Positions 14,201-24,337 of a stretch of DNA of 64,000 bases are shown piece after piece. A program made the translations under genes and the position numbers. The DNA lies in contig JANUWF010001821.1 of the NCBI GenBank assembly GCA_026120185.1, positions 1,302,001 through 1,366,000 on the forward strand. The letters are read 5' to 3'. The stretch's first letter is position 1. Each line of letters starts with the position of its first letter. The stretch comes from Voacanga thouarsii. Lineage: Eukaryota > Streptophyta > Magnoliopsida > Gentianales > Apocynaceae. The notes below the pieces were generated by a model that was given only the letters and a program-made list of their open reading frames with translations, did no database searches and was not told where the DNA came from.

Positions 14201-17200
14201 CATTCAACTTTATTTCTTGAGGAAGGCAGAAATCTCTCTCTTGAAATAAATCTGACAAAATTTCTGTGAATTTTATTTTTGCAAATTTGCTTACTTGTTT
14301 GGCTTAAATTTCTATAGGTTTACCGAGATTCTGAGGCAACACCTATGGTCTGCTGTGATGTCTGCCAGCGCTGGGTGCACTGTCAGTGTGATGGCATCAG
14401 GTTTTCTTTAGCTCCTTTAACTAAACTTTTTTGCATACATAATTGTATTTCTATGCTTTCTTCGGTATCCTGTCTGTGGAACTTCATAGTGAATTCGCTG
14501 AATTTTACCTAAAGGTTTTTCCCGTGGCAATAATTTTAAACTTGCTGTGGCCAAACATTGTGGGTCTTTTATTGTTATTTTTTCCTACTCTTCGGCAAAT
14601 TTTTGAACTTTCATGCAAATAAATCTCTACTGAAGTAACTTTTACGCATTGTAATTGCTGATTCTTATACTGTAAGTTTTCTTCTGCCTTATTTTTTGCT
14701 TTCTCATATATGCTTCTCATAGCAGAATCACTGCTTCCTGAGTTCAATAGGAAGTAGTATTTTATAGGCTCTATCTACCTCTGTTATTTATGCCTGTTGG
14801 GAACTTCTTCGCAGTGATGCCAAGTATCTGCAGTTCCAAGTAGATGGAAATCTCCAGTATGTATGTCCAACATGCCGGGGAGAATGCTACCAGGTAATTC
14901 TTCAAATTGCTGAGGGTGGTAGTTTTGGGAAAAGAGCAGCTTCTCATAGAATATGTACCTTTATACTGTCTGTACTGTCAGGTTAGGAATCTTGAGGAGG
15001 CTGTTCAGGAGCTCTGGAGGAGGAGAGATGAAGCTGACAAGGATTTGATAGCAAGTTTGAGGTCGGCTGCTGGATTGCCAAGTCAGGAAGAAATATTTTC
15101 CATTTCACCTTTTTCAGATGATGAAGAAAATGGACCTGCAGTATTCAAGAATGAGTATGGACGTTCTTTGAAGGTTTCACTTAAAGGTTTGGTTGATAAG
15201 TCTCCTAAGAAAAACAAGGAATATGGGAAGAAATCTTCAAACAAGAAGTATGGTAAAAAGAAGGGGAATCAACTATCTTTAGTTGGTGGAGCTGAGGCAC
15301 AACAGAGTTACGAAGGACATGATGATACTTCGTCATTTGGTTATGCTAGCACTGATAACAGGAATGAACAGATGGAGCCTTCTAGAAGCGGAGAACCTGA
15401 TAGTCTTTTATCTCCTGTTGCCGGGAGCTTGACTGATGGGATGTTTTCAGTTAATCAATCAGGAGCTTTGAAACACAAATTCATTGATGAGGTTACTGCA
15501 AGCAATGGTAATCGGGCACCTAGAACGGTGAAAATAAAGAATAACAAACTTCAAGGAGGTTTGAATACTGGGGATGATACTGGAAACCAAACCGGTGCCT
15601 CAAAGACCTCCAAGACACCGAAGCTTGTTATACATTTAGGTACTCGAAGTACAAAAATGTCCAGTTCTCCGAGGTCTGATGCATCAAGCTATCAGAAGGA
15701 GCAAGATTTGACTACTTCAAATGGTACATGTTCTTTCTTTTCAATTGGAAAGGCTTTTAAGTGTTTTCCTTTAGGCTCTGTCAATTATTTGATGTACACA
15801 CATTCCGAAAGAATACTCATGTATCCAATATATACATACATATTGATGATGTTAGTGCATGAGACTGTAGAGTTCTGCTCTAAGGTTATGTGGCTTTAGC
15901 TTTAGATTTATCCGGAGTCTGATTGCATCACACGAGTTCTCAATTATTTGGTACTTGCTCTTCAATTGCAGTCGTACCTGGTAGTCCAGCAAGAAGTTCC
16001 AGTTAGTGGAACAGGGAATTCCTCTCATTCTTTGGGTGCCGTTTCTCGCAGACAAAGATCTTCTCTTAGTTTTTCCCCTTGACTTCTGATTGTGTTATTA
16101 TTAAGATGTTGCTTGGAATTTCAGTTTAGCTTGTACTGACCTATTTAGATGGGTTAAAATTTCCATAGACAAATATTAGCCAAATAATGTGATGGTTGTA
16201 AAATATTAAAAATATTTTTGGTTCATATCGGAAGGAATCATATTTTTGATGTGTTGATTATATTTTCCTACTCAATAGGCAGTGAAGATGTGGGTGGACC
16301 TCGATTAAATGATTCCATGGACAAGCAGGACACTGCTGCTAAGTTGGGCTATGGAAAAGGTAATAACTGATCATTAGTTGTGGGAAATGCTTTTCTTTTG
16401 GGCTTGCTATGCTGTGAATGCTAATAATTGGTCGCTAGTTTAGTTACTGTACAGGTCTGCCATTTGTTGGCATAACTTGATAATCTTAGTAATAGAATCA
16501 TATCATTTTTTGCTAAAAACATTTATTCCCTTTATTTTTTATTTCACACTTCTTTTATTTGTTATGGTTTGCAGCCACTGCTGTTGATCACATGAAAGGT
16601 TCAAAGCTTAGAGGAAAAGAGGGCAACTTAATAAAGATCAGAAAAACTGGCATGCCTGCCAAATTCTCTGGATCAAAATTTTCTGATGTGACTGAATCTG
16701 TTTCTGCAGTAAGTACACGTTCTTCATTGGGAAAAAGAAGCACTGAAGGTAGCACAGCTGCTGTAAGGATGAATAATGACCTTCCAGTTAGCAAAGCCAA
16801 CAAGTCGTCATCAATGATGAACGATGATAATAATCATACTCCTCCTCCGTCACTTTTGCAGAAGGAACCTAAGCTACTGAAACTTAAATTAAAAAATCCA
16901 ATCACTGACAGCCATAGTTCCTGGACTTCTAAGGAGGATGAGAGAAGCTCTGTTAAGGGGCAAAGATCGAAACGAAAAAGACCCTCACCATTGAGAGAAA
17001 AAGCACCAAACAAGGGTGATGATAATGATGATGCCCCACCATTATATGATGACAACTCCATGGATGAAATCATGGATGCCAATTGGATACTACAGAAACT
17101 TGGTAAAGATGCTATTGGGAAGAGAGTGGAAGTTCATCAACCATCAGACAACTCCTGGTGAGCTTCTAATTTGTTTCCCAGCTCTTTGTCCGCCCTTTTT

Positions 17201-17280
17201 CAGAACTCAATACTCATAAGCAAATGAAAAATAATTCCTTGTTGAAATTCTGAGTCCCTCCAAAATATCTCCACCCCCCC

Positions 17281-17311
<31 letters not shown>

Positions 17312-18290
17312 CAAACAACAAACAACAACACCAAAAAAGAAAAAAAAAGAGGAAAAAGAGGGCACTTCAAGGGAACTTGCAAAATGGTGAATATAATTGT
17401 TGACCTCTTGACAGGGTTTGAGCCGCCAACAGCCTTCACGTTAAGAATTGTTTATTTTGGCATGTAGCTTTTCAGTTTCCCTTCCTTGTAGGTGTTTTTG
17501 TGTTTTTTTTTTTGGTTTGACTACCGACTCCTTGTAGGTTTCTTTTGTTGGATCTATTTTGTGCTTCCTTGATAAAGTTAAAGTCTGAACAAAACAAAAG
17601 TTTGAATATTTAAATTCTGAATTCTAAAATTTGAAGTCTGAATATGAAAAATGAATTAATTATATTTTACATTGTTTATTACAATTTAGATTAAATAGAA
17701 AAGAATAAAAATAATTAAATGAACATCTAGTGTATTCAGATTTCATACTTAGATAACTTTTATTTTACTTAAGATTTATAATAGGGTTTTAGTCTTAAAC
17801 GATTATGTGACAACAAGAAAATGTTATCAAACTGTCTTATTTGGACAACAATTTTCCATTCTTATTCTAAATTAAAATTTTATTTTAATTCAAATATATT
17901 ATTATTTTATATATTTTTCATTTTCAAAAATTGTCATCTACTTACAATACATCATATTCTCTCTTTGGACTCTACTTGACCTCACATATTTAATAATTTT
18001 TTACAAAATTCATCTCAAATCAATTTTTATCCAATTATACTCTGAATTAAATAAGTATTTAATAACAACCATCTACAGATATGCTTAATTGATAAATATT
18101 TAATTAGGTTATCAAACAGACCTTAGTTTTGAATACTCAATTTGATTTTCCTTGCAGGAATAAAGGAACTGTGAGAGAAGTGTTTGAAGGAACATCTATG
18201 GTTTCTGTTGCTCTTGATAATGGGAAGAGCAGGAACTTGGAACTTGGAAGGCAAGGTATTCGTTTTATTTCTCAAAAGCAAAAGCGCTAA
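9387..18290 (+). CDS. Triple PHD-finger nuclear protein with Tudor-like C-terminus, 13 coding exons
   Basis: Predicted 865-residue protein resembling Arabidopsis At3g52100/At3g08020. Exons: 9387-9418, 9597-9969, 11946-12126, 12226-12275, 13058-13150, 13234-13322, 13733-13811, 14318-14400, 14815-14893, 14982-15723, 16279-16359, 16575-17157 and 18158-18290. All junctions are GT-AG and the phase is kept throughout. The start MAFHVACPIT splices after 32 nt to CRRICFCDLGFP, a conserved-looking N-terminus. PHD-type finger 1 uses C156, C159, C176, C179, H184, C187, C205 and C208. Finger 2 uses C211, C214, C226, C229, H234, C237 and C252. A Cys-rich linker holds C258, C261, C280, C281 and C284. Finger 3 uses C294, C297, C312, C315, H320, C323, C344 and C347. 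A Lys/Ser-rich, probably disordered stretch follows (about 355-790) with basic KRKR-type clusters. Residues about 800-862 (GKRVEVH..., W822, GTVREVF...) look like a Tudor/agenet-like fold. The likely role is chromatin reading in the nucleus, inferred from family only. No histone target can be assigned. Confidence 0.9.
9970..11945 (+). other. Intron 2 of the PHD gene (1976 bp)
   Basis: Phase-0 intron with donor GCG|GTGAGT and acceptor TGCCAG|TTGGGA. It is T-rich, as plant introns are, and carries a TTA microsatellite (11218-11268). The short open frames inside it are chance. The protein aligned from memory with the Arabidopsis relatives does not need another exon here, but an unseen alternative exon cannot be excluded. 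Confidence 0.75.
11218..11268. repeat. (TTA)n microsatellite in intron 2
   Basis: About 16 tandem TTA units inside the second intron of the PHD gene. Confidence 0.95.
15972..15980 (+). other. Possible 9-nt in-frame micro-exon in intron 10
   Basis: TCGTACCTG is preceded by a pyrimidine-rich tract ending in GCAG and followed by GTAG. Intron 10 is phase 1, so including these 9 nt would keep the frame and add three residues (reading NVVPGS across the junction). Extending past the GTAG meets a TAG within about 35 nt. The direct exon 10 to exon 11 join is also in frame and is the default model. This is only a possibility read from splice signals. Confidence 0.25.
17158..18157 (+). other. Intron 12 of the PHD gene (1000 bp) with CA repeat and possible MITE
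   Basis: Phase-2 intron splitting Trp822 (TG|G). It holds a CA microsatellite (17282-17310) and an AT-rich block at about 17570-18125. The edges of that block read TTAAAGTCTGAA on the left and TCAAACAGACCTTA on the right, a weak inverted pair suggesting a miniature element. The duplicate copy at 25200-25440 lacks most of the middle (about 17270-18085), so either this block arrived after duplication or the copy lost it. Confidence 0.6.
17282..17310. repeat. (CA)n microsatellite in intron 12
   Basis: Run of alternating A and C followed by ACAA-type degenerate units up to about 17330. Confidence 0.95.
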
Positions 18291-18985
18291 TAAGCAAGGA
18301 AATCATTTGTTCTAGGTTGACACCGAGTTGTAAGCTATTGCAGTGGGACAGAATTTGAAGACCAAAGATGGCAATAGGATTTTCCATTTGAGAGAGGCTG
18401 CCTGGTTTAAGGCAATCTAGTCCTGGTCTCTGAAGCTGTGCAATATCTGAGTGCGTTTTGAACTTCCGCTCAAATTTGTGCTTTACCTGCCCCTTTGGTT
18501 CCCCTGCAGCTATACTGTACGTGAAGAGCAGTGCCAATTGCATTGTGTTTATTCATTAGCCCGCTTTCTTTCATCTAGATGCTCCATTTCTTACTTCACT
18601 AAATGTACTTGAAAGACCGGTTCCAGCAGTCCGTTCTCCAAAGAGTTGAAGACTGACCTTGATGTTCTGTCGTGTACTGCTGTAAGGATGATAGCCTAAG
18701 TGTAGTTTAGCCTCTGAGATGTTAATGGCTATTGTTTGTGTATAGGGGATAGGAACGATACCAAATGTTAGCATATGCTTTTATAAAGAGAAATATGACC
18801 TTCCATTATAGGGTATTGCTTATTATTTGGTTCTATTTTTTCCAAGGATTTTCTCTAATTTTCTGTTTTTGGAACTCGTGTGCCTGGCAGTTTTTGCATT
18901 ATCAGACGAGGCTTTGAACCCCACAAAATGTGAAAATTCGTAGCTCTTTCGTCTCTCCCCGGAACCTTGCCAGTGGCCCCGGCAC
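18291..18985 (+). other. 3' UTR / downstream region of the PHD gene
   Basis: Non-coding sequence after the TAA at 18288-18290. It is co-duplicated with the gene end: the copy at about 55982-56672 follows it to around 18985, so the duplication ran past the coding region. No single polyadenylation site can be chosen. Downstream to 19111 I see only ordinary spacer. Confidence 0.6.
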
Positions 18986-19111
18986 TCTTTGAGTGGGGGG
19001 AAGTGGAACTAGGAGTTATATGAACTGATATTTTCATCCTACTGGTCTATTAAGTTTGGAAACCAAAGCCGGCTCCTCTGTTGATCGAAGCAACTGCGGT
19101 CTCCACTTCTT

Positions 19112-19226
19112 TAAAAAAAAAAAAAAAAAAAACAAGATCAGATATTTTTTGTACTATTTTTTCCTTATTCTTTGAAGTTATCAATGGTCAATCTCTGATC
19201 TCCAAATACCAATTTAAAAGCTACTC

Positions 19227-19287
<61 letters not shown>
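19112..19287. repeat. Poly(A) tract and long (GA)n microsatellite
   Basis: An A run lies at 19112-19131, and an uninterrupted alternating AG run of nearly 60 bases at 19230-19287. The short open frame across it is a by-product of the repeat. The spacer from 19288 to 19570 shows nothing recognisable. Confidence 0.93.
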
Positions 19288-19288
<1 letters not shown>

Positions 19289-19570
19289 GTAACTTTTAGC
19301 AGCTCATGACAGATGGTAAGAGAACTTGCTGTTCCTTCCTATTTGAAACAAGTTCAAATAAGTTGAATGTGCAACTGGCGTTTTAGCTCCTGCGAGGGTC
19401 ACTGCAATCGATTTCTAAAATGTATGAAGTAGGTAGTTGGCAAGCTGCAATTAATTTCGTCAATCTTCAAGCCTACTGTAGGTTATGCTGAGTTTAACTG
19501 CATGTCCCCTTTTACATAGCTTGTAGCCTTGTGCTTTAATTGATCTGTGGTTCGAACTAAGCAAAATCCT

Positions 19571-19931
19571 TGGGCTGTAAACAGGTCAGATCGGGTATGA
19601 ATCACCTTATTTTGATCCGGATCTAATTAGCAATATATGAACTCAAACTAAATTTAAATATTATACTTGATAATATCAAGTATCGGGTACCCGACTGCAA
19701 AATATATAATAATATAATATTTATTTATAATATAATATATTTTATATAATATTTAAATTCATCGGGTAAACAGGTATGAGTATTATAGTGTCATACTCGA
19801 ACCTAATTATATAGACTAAACGGGTAAATGAGTTCGGGACGGATCAAGAAATAAAATACCTATACCATATCCGCTATAAATGAGTTTCGGTTCGAGTAGG
19901 GTCCGGGTATACCTGATCCATTGACAACCTA
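19571..19931. mobile_element. Miniature hAT-type element (361 bp)
   Basis: The left end reads TGGGCTGTAAACAGGTC. The right end, read from the opposite strand, begins TAGGTTGTCAATGGATC. Both resemble the TAGGG(C/T)TGTCAA-type inverted termini of hAT elements. The flanking octamers AAAATCCT (19563-19570) and AAAAGCCT (19932-19939) match at 7 of 8 bases, as expected for an aged 8-bp hAT target duplication. The inside carries repeated CGGGTA/ACCCGA words and no coding sequence. Confidence 0.72.
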
Positions 19932-19939
19932 AAAAGCCT

Positions 19940-21333
19940 ATTATAGGGTAAGTTCAAATTTAACCTATCTAGCCCAACCAAAAATAAAATAAAATAACAA
20001 TAACAATAACAATAAAAAAATAATAACAATAAAAACAATAAAAAATCAAGTTTAATCTATCTATTTTCTTATATATAAATTATGTATAATTGAATTGCTG
20101 TCAATTAAGTGAAAAAAAGTCTACATTAAGGTGAAGAATTTGTTTGAGAGAAGAGAAAAATATAATGATTGTGTGCTATGCTTATTCATACTAAAATTAT
20201 GTTTTGCACAATACTAAAACCATGTTTGGATGGATGGAAAAGAGAGAAGAGAAAAGGTAAATAGTTGGAGGGAGAGAATTAGATACTTACAGTGTTCATA
20301 CAACTAACAGGAGAAAAGAGAAGAATAAATTATTAATTTAAATATTGTTGTATTTGTTGCTGAGTAAAAAAATCTTTAGAAGGAAGGCATTTTAGTATTA
20401 GAAATCATTAAAGTTGGTTCATTTTGTTCACTCTTTCACAGAAACCAATTTAGGTATTTCTGTCTAAATTAATTATTCTATTTACTTTTGCTTTCTTTCA
20501 TTGGCCTTCATAAAACTTAATTCAAAGGCACTTTTTTCCTTTCTTTTCCTTTCAACTCCAATCACCATGAAGTTTCGCCATATTCTAATGTATTTGCTAA
20601 TTTATTCATTTCAAAATATTTGTCACTATTACACAAATTATACATGTTAAAGAAATTGTAACGTCTATGAAATTTTTTAAAGAAAAAAACTAAATTACTT
20701 TCATTAGAAATTATAAAGTTATTTTAAAATTTAAAAAGTAATTAATATTATAATTTAGTGAAGTGAAAATAACAACGGTGCAATTTGAAAAAAATAATGA
20801 ATACATCTTTAATTTTAAAATGATAGATAATTTAAAATATAAAAAATTTTCAAAGATTACATACATTTTAAAACGATAGAGTATGTGATAAGAACTTTTA
20901 AAGGGTTGATTGAGACATGCACTAGTTTTGGAGGGCTGGTTAGTCATTAATTAGTAATAGAAGTGGTAATTTAGATGCTAATCTAATAAATATCCACATC
21001 AATAAATAACTGAATAAAAAAAATGTTTCTAATACTTAAGAGATAAGTTTTATTAATTTTTGAGTTTTACTTCTAATTTATTTTTTTAATAAAGATAAGA
21101 AGTAAAAAATATTTATTTCTTTGATAAAAATATAAAAAGATGTAATGAATATATTAGTATTCATTAAAATTCATATATAAAAATCAATTGAGGTACATTT
21201 TTTAATATATTGAATTCCAATGTATTTGTATGGTTACACTAATTAATAAAATAATTTGTGCCCAAATAGTATTAAACACAGCTCTCTTCTACCTTTCTCA
21301 TTTAATGAGGCAGAGTCTCTCCTTTCTACACAG
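19940..21333. other. AT-rich intergenic spacer
   Basis: No gene, RNA gene or clear element was recognised. It includes an AATAAC-type simple repeat near 19985-20045. The small open frame on the - strand at 20711-20947 has no recognisable motif. Confidence 0.5.
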
Positions 21334-21346
21334 GATATAATATATT

Positions 21347-22264
21347 GAGTGCCCTCGCGGGCAGCTCAATTGGTTCTTGAGTAGCAGATTTGTATCCAAG
21401 GAACACGGTTTGAATCCCGATAGTCGCAGTGTGGGATTAGGGATGACAATGGGGCCGGGCCGGTCCAGGGACTAGAAATCCCGGCCCCGTCTCCGCATAT
21501 GCCCTCGTATCCCCATTCTCGACTCGTCCCCGCTATGGGGAAAGGCGGGGATCCCCGCCCACAACCCGCCGGGGACAAAACAATCCCCGGTCCCGGTCGG
21601 GGGAAGCGTGGGCCCGGAAATAATTATAAATATTTAAAGAAAAAAAATTTACCTCTAATATATTTTTATTCAAAATTTTTTAATCATATAGAAAACTTTT
21701 GTAGTGATTTTCAATAATGCACATATTTATCATATCACTAGATTAGTAAGAGTAAAATTAATAATTTATAATTTTTTCTTTTTTCTTTTTCCTCTTCTTT
21801 TCTATTTTATTTTATATACATATATAATCTACCTATAATTTATATAATATGTGTGTGTATATATATATGTATATATATAAATATATCTATTATATATATA
21901 TTTATCTATTATATATATATATATATATATAATATGTAAAGCGGGTCGGGCTGGGACGGGCCGGGGGCGGGGATCATGCAATCCCCATCCCCGGTTGGCG
22001 GGCCGAGGAATGAAGCCCGTCCCCACTTAAATCGGGGAATTCTCGGCCCAACCGGGCCGGGTCGGGCCGAGTCCCCGGTTTAAGCGGGGAAGTTGCCATC
22101 CCTATGTGGGATTTTCATCCCTACTCGTAGGAGGTGGATCCTTGTGGACATCGAGTACTATTACTCCTACATGAGTGCTCTGAGTTATCGTGATTTAATC
22201 TTTCACACACTATGGGGCTAGGTGTAGGGCCCTATGGGAGAGGAATTTCGCCTTTGCACCCAAT
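21347..22264 (+). mobile_element. tRNA-type SINE, split by an hAT element
   Basis: The left part has an internal RNA polymerase III promoter. A box-A-like stretch (GGCAGCTCAATTGG) lies near 21359-21372 and a box-B-like GGTTTGAATCC near 21407-21417, as in tRNA-derived plant SINEs. The body resumes after the hAT insert at about 22113 and continues to about 22264. The flanks GATATAATATATT (21334-21346) and GATATAAATTTT (22265-22276) resemble an aged target duplication. Without the insert the SINE is about 240 bp. It is not a functional tRNA gene, because no cloverleaf or acceptor stem is evident. Family not assigned. Confidence 0.6.
21438..22104. mobile_element. Non-autonomous hAT element (667 bp) inside the SINE
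   Basis: The ends are TAGGGATGACAATGGGG on the left and, read on the opposite strand, TAGGGATGGCAACTTCCCC on the right. A perfect 8-bp target duplication TGTGGGAT flanks it (21430-21437 and 22105-22112). Subterminal regions are GC-rich with many CCCCG/CGGGG words able to pair with each other, and the centre is AT-rich with a TA repeat near 21840-21935. There is no transposase, so it would need one supplied by another hAT element. This is one of the clearest insertions in the window. Confidence 0.9.
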
Positions 22265-22276
22265 GATATAAATTTT

Positions 22277-23454
22277 CTAGCTCCCTTAAAAGGATCGTGG
22301 TCTTCGATTTGTCATCAGAGGATTCTCCGATCGATGGCCACTCGCTGGATTCCTTCTCTCTCTCTCTCTGTGAAATTACATACTACTATATTCTGGTATC
22401 TGTTTTGTGATTTTCTTAGTGTTTGGATTTTTGAAATTATGAGGAAATGATCATGAGCTAGTCAGCTATTTTGGAGTCTATGTATTTTATTGTGTGTTTT
22501 AAAGCTTCTTGCTTAGTACTTAATTTTCTTTAATTTGCCATTATGTATTCCGAGGCTTGGTAAAGTGGAACATTTCATGAATTGTGTAAATTGAAGTCCA
22601 TATTTGGCCTAGAATGTGGAAAGTTTGAGAGCAATTCTTCTAGGATGTTGGAGCTTTGTCGATTTATACTCTTGATAAAAGGGAACAAAGGTTGATTCAT
22701 AGAATTCTAAAGTAATCCTTTCATTCTTGATAGCTGTCTTAGAAATTTCTAAATTTCTGCTTAATTGTATGTTCCGCTGATCTCATACAAGTTGGTTTAC
22801 CTTTTTCTACAATCTTCTTCAGGATCTTGCTCTAATCCTTTTCAACTTTGTCTTTGCTCCTGTTTGATGCTTGCTGTGGATGGCTTAGTCATAGTTTGTG
22901 TTAGAAGCTCTATATGGATTTTGCGCAGGAGGGTTTAGTGTCTTCCTTGGAAATAAAACAATTAGGTGACAGAGGGTTGAATCAGTTGACCACAAGGATA
23001 GGGCTATGGTGGAATACATTCGCACTCATAAAATGATAAAAACATATCTGAGAAAAGTGATTCATACATCAACTCCTAGTGATAGGTTGGTTTTCTCTAT
23101 TACTTGGTCCATGAACTGGCCAGGGACCTAGGAATGACCTGTCTTATCAACAAATGCGACCTAGCTCAAAGTTGTCTTTGAGGTCCATGTCACTCTGCCA
23201 ACTCTTTAAGTGCAAAGCTGTTGAGGGGATTTGCTGACTTGAATTTAATTCGGAGGCAGACTTTTGAATTCTACAGGTCACTATAAGAAAGATTCCTGAT
23301 ATACCCTTGGATCAGTTCAATTCGAACTACAGTGGATCAATTCATTGTGTAGGGTGCCGTTCCTAGTCCAGTTTAATGCTTTGATTTAGTTTCTTGCAGA
23401 TGTCTTTTCTTTTTAGAAATCACATTACATGGTATTGAGTTTGCCAAAAGGAGA
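22277..23454. other. Unassigned spacer, possibly remnant gene or intron sequence
   Basis: Moderately AT-rich with a short CT run near 22352-22370. It contains no long open frame or known domain. The composition resembles plant intron or UTR sequence, and it leads into the protein-like segment at 23455. Confidence 0.3.
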
Positions 23455-23721
23455 ATGTTTGACCCTCCCATAAAGAAGTTCCTAATTCCCCCTCGTAGAA
23501 AATCAATGACGATGATCCACTGTTTTGAAACTATGTTTTACCCTCCTTGGAACATTTCTTGGCAGAGCTCATTTGGAAAGCCTAGTATAGCTCGTGAGCT
23601 TATGTCTAACTTGGTACTCCCAAAGATGGGGAGTAAAATAGGGGGAGATCATTTTAGGACATTTGCGACTCATATTATGTGGCATTTGCAAGGTAAATAT
23701 CCTCTCTTTGTCTCTTTTTAG
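23455..23721 (+). pseudogene. Unidentified protein-like segment 1
   Basis: An open stretch of 88 residues with protein-like composition (PPRRKSM..., FYPPWNISWQSSFGKPS, VLPKMGSKIGGDHFRTF, HIMWHLQGKYPLF). A GT donor-like site (CAAG|GTAAAT) lies near 23691. Upstream sequence may contribute more. I do not recognise the family. It could be a fragment of a decayed host gene, or gene sequence carried by a transposon. No joined reading frame with segment 2 was obtained, because the simplest splice gives an early stop. Confidence 0.3.
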
Positions 23722-23784
23722 TTGATCTCTTGACTCATTTGTTTTGATAAAGTACAATTGGTTGGTGTAATTAGCAAATTGTTA

Positions 23785-24050
23785 CTCCCCCCATTCCATT
23801 TCAATTGGCAGTGTTTGACTCAACACAAGATTTTATGAAAAATTTGAAATTGTAATGTAGTAGGAGTAATGTATGGTAAAATGTGGGAAACATGTGGGCT
23901 ATAAGTATTATATGTTAAATATAAACATATAGTGGCTATGTTGAACTTTTTATGGTATATAAAATACTAAAATCTTTCCAAGTAGGGAAAGTGTCAAATA
24001 TTTTGAGACGTCCTAATATAATAGGTAAATTGAAGTAGGATAGAGGGAGT
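23785..24050. mobile_element. Stowaway-like MITE (about 266 bp)
   Basis: The ends form an inverted pair: CTCCCCCCATTCCATTTCAA on the left and, read on the opposite strand, ACTCCCTCTATCCTACTTCA on the right. These match the CTCCCTCYGTTCC terminus of Stowaway/Tc1-mariner MITEs. A TA precedes the left end (23783-23784), but the right flank is TT, so the expected TA duplication is imperfect. Non-coding. Confidence 0.75.
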
Positions 24051-24058
24051 TTCATTTT

Positions 24059-24337
24059 ATGTGGACATTTAAGCAGCCCAAGTTTAATTGTGAGGAGCTA
24101 GAGCCTTTATTTCAAGAGAAGGACGAAGATGGCAGGGTACAATACAAAGATATTGCAATATTCAGGAGGAAAATTCCTATTTATAGAGTAGGCTGTATTA
24201 TAGTGGAATTGATTAGTACAAGGTTAAGCAAAGAGAGAAACAAGGCCATTGGGACACCTAAGAAAGCTGTGAAGGAGTTCAACTCTTCAATTGAGGATTT
24301 GGAAGGGCCTCTAGCCTATGTAAAGCCGAAGCCCTGA
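24059..24337 (+). pseudogene. Unidentified protein-like segment 2
   Basis: Starts immediately after the Stowaway-like MITE and reads WTFKQPKFNCEELEPLF..., a charged EKDEDGRVQYKD patch, then IAIFRRKIPIYRVGCIIVELIS and a Lys/Glu-rich tail ending at TGA (24335-24337). An acceptor-like TTAAGCAG ends at 24073, so the true segment may begin at 24074. It looks like the last exon of a gene whose earlier exon could be 23455-23690, but the phases do not agree. Product unknown. Confidence 0.3.

Noticed and set aside
15724..15899. Read-through extension of exon 10 to a stop at 15897-15899
   Set aside because: Splicing at GTACAT (15724) to 16279 keeps the phase and continues the expected protein. The extension is T-rich intron sequence.
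21350..21440. Possible tRNA gene from box A and box B-like words
   Set aside because: No acceptor stem or anticodon arm could be placed, and the sequence continues as a SINE body after an inserted hAT element.
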